64,000 nt of DNA. Source: Alteromonas sp. IB21. Its GTDB lineage: Bacteria; Pseudomonadota; Gammaproteobacteria; Enterobacterales; Alteromonadaceae. Made by a program: the position numbers and the translations under genes. This document shows, one piece after another, positions 63,931 to 64,000 of the stretch. The stretch lies in NCBI RefSeq assembly GCF_016405965.1, contig NZ_JAEFCD010000014.1, forward strand, positions 1-64,000, given 5' to 3'. Below the pieces are notes generated by a model. That model was not told the DNA's origin and searched no databases. It was given only the letters and a program-made list of their open reading frames with translations. Positions within the stretch are counted from its first letter, which is position 1, and each line of letters starts with the position of its first letter.

Positions 63931-64000
63931 TTAATCCCAGACAGGCGCGAAGTCTGGATCAACAATACGTTCACCATTGTCTAAATCGTCGACAAGCGCT
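63931..64000 (-). CDS. C-terminal end of an unrecognised protein running off the right edge
   Basis: On the minus strand an open frame enters from the window edge and stops with TAA at 63933-63931. The visible 22 or so residues end in ERIVDPDFAPVWD and include LVDDLDNG. This is too little to name. Its direction is opposite to maa, and the hairpin at 63840-63868 lies between them. It could also be a chance frame. Confidence 0.4.
   Translation of the reverse strand, partial: ALVDDLDNGERIVDPDFAPVWD

Noticed and set aside
63793-63984. 63-codon plus-strand frame at the right end
   Set aside because: It covers a hairpin and an opposing frame with a better-placed stop, and shows no domain.

Overview
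The window looks like a chromosomal segment of a marine gammaproteobacterium of the Alteromonadales, most likely Alteromonas or a close relative. The reasons are the moderate GC content, the gammaproteobacterial forms of the housekeeping genes (carAB, greA, dnaKJ-grpE, nadK-recN-bamE, lnt-corC), a Vibrio vps-like exopolysaccharide block, a large TonB receptor and a CrbS/CrbR-type acetate regulatory pair. I see no rRNA, tRNA, CRISPR array, insertion sequence, prophage or plasmid functions. This assignment is read from protein character and gene order, not from a database search.

Layout. 0.26-7.75 kb: an exopolysaccharide export and initiation block, with a leftward operon (separate outer-membrane barrel, short Wza-like protein, Wzc-like tyrosine autokinase, PHP-type tyrosine phosphatase, VpsP-like protein) divergent from a VpsL/WcaJ-type initiating glycosyltransferase. 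7.99-11.26 kb: corC, lnt and an orphan NYN-LOTUS putative nuclease with a TTG start. 11.3-14.7 kb: ackA-pta. 15.1 kb: an IbpA-type small heat-shock gene behind a sigma32-like promoter and a ROSE-type RNA thermometer. 15.7-20.5 kb: DUF3224 protein, Nudix hydrolase, NIT-domain chemoreceptor and di-heme peroxidase lipoprotein. 20.8-26.9 kb: dapB, carA, carB, greA, with an attenuator-like leader before carA. 27.3-33.6 kb: cytochrome b561, PrpE-like acyl-CoA synthetase, a PAS-EAL protein and cytochrome c'. 34.0-38.0 kb: grpE-dnaK-dnaJ with two sigma32-like promoters. 38.3-43.8 kb: a CrbS-like SLC5/histidine-kinase/receiver fusion, a retropepsin-like protease and a CrbR-like regulator.

43.9-52.5 kb is the most distinctive metabolic region. 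A TonB-dependent receptor diverges from a four-gene, tightly packed operon: GntP-family permease, secreted MetX-like alpha/beta hydrolase, secreted type-2 poly(3-hydroxybutyrate) depolymerase and 3-hydroxybutyrate dehydrogenase. A convergent iron-type alcohol dehydrogenase follows. Together these look like a system that degrades external polyhydroxybutyrate, imports the products and oxidises them. 52.8-63.8 kb holds cti, nadK, dps, recN (with LexA-like boxes), bamE, tpm, a DUF445 protein, a long repeat-bearing gap, a lipoprotein with six VNGN/D rungs and a maltose O-acetyltransferase. A partial unrecognised gene runs off the right edge.

Two loci about 28 kb apart (33.7-33.9 kb and 62.0-62.24 kb) carry non-coding repeats that share one core and look like a dispersed repeat family. 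Compared with the orders familiar from Pseudomonas (grpE-dnaK-dnaJ-dapB-carA-carB-greA) and E. coli (grpE beside nadK-recN-bamE), the conserved backbone is interrupted twice, at 27.3-33.6 kb and 38.3-55.2 kb. The accessory metabolic genes sit in those interruptions.
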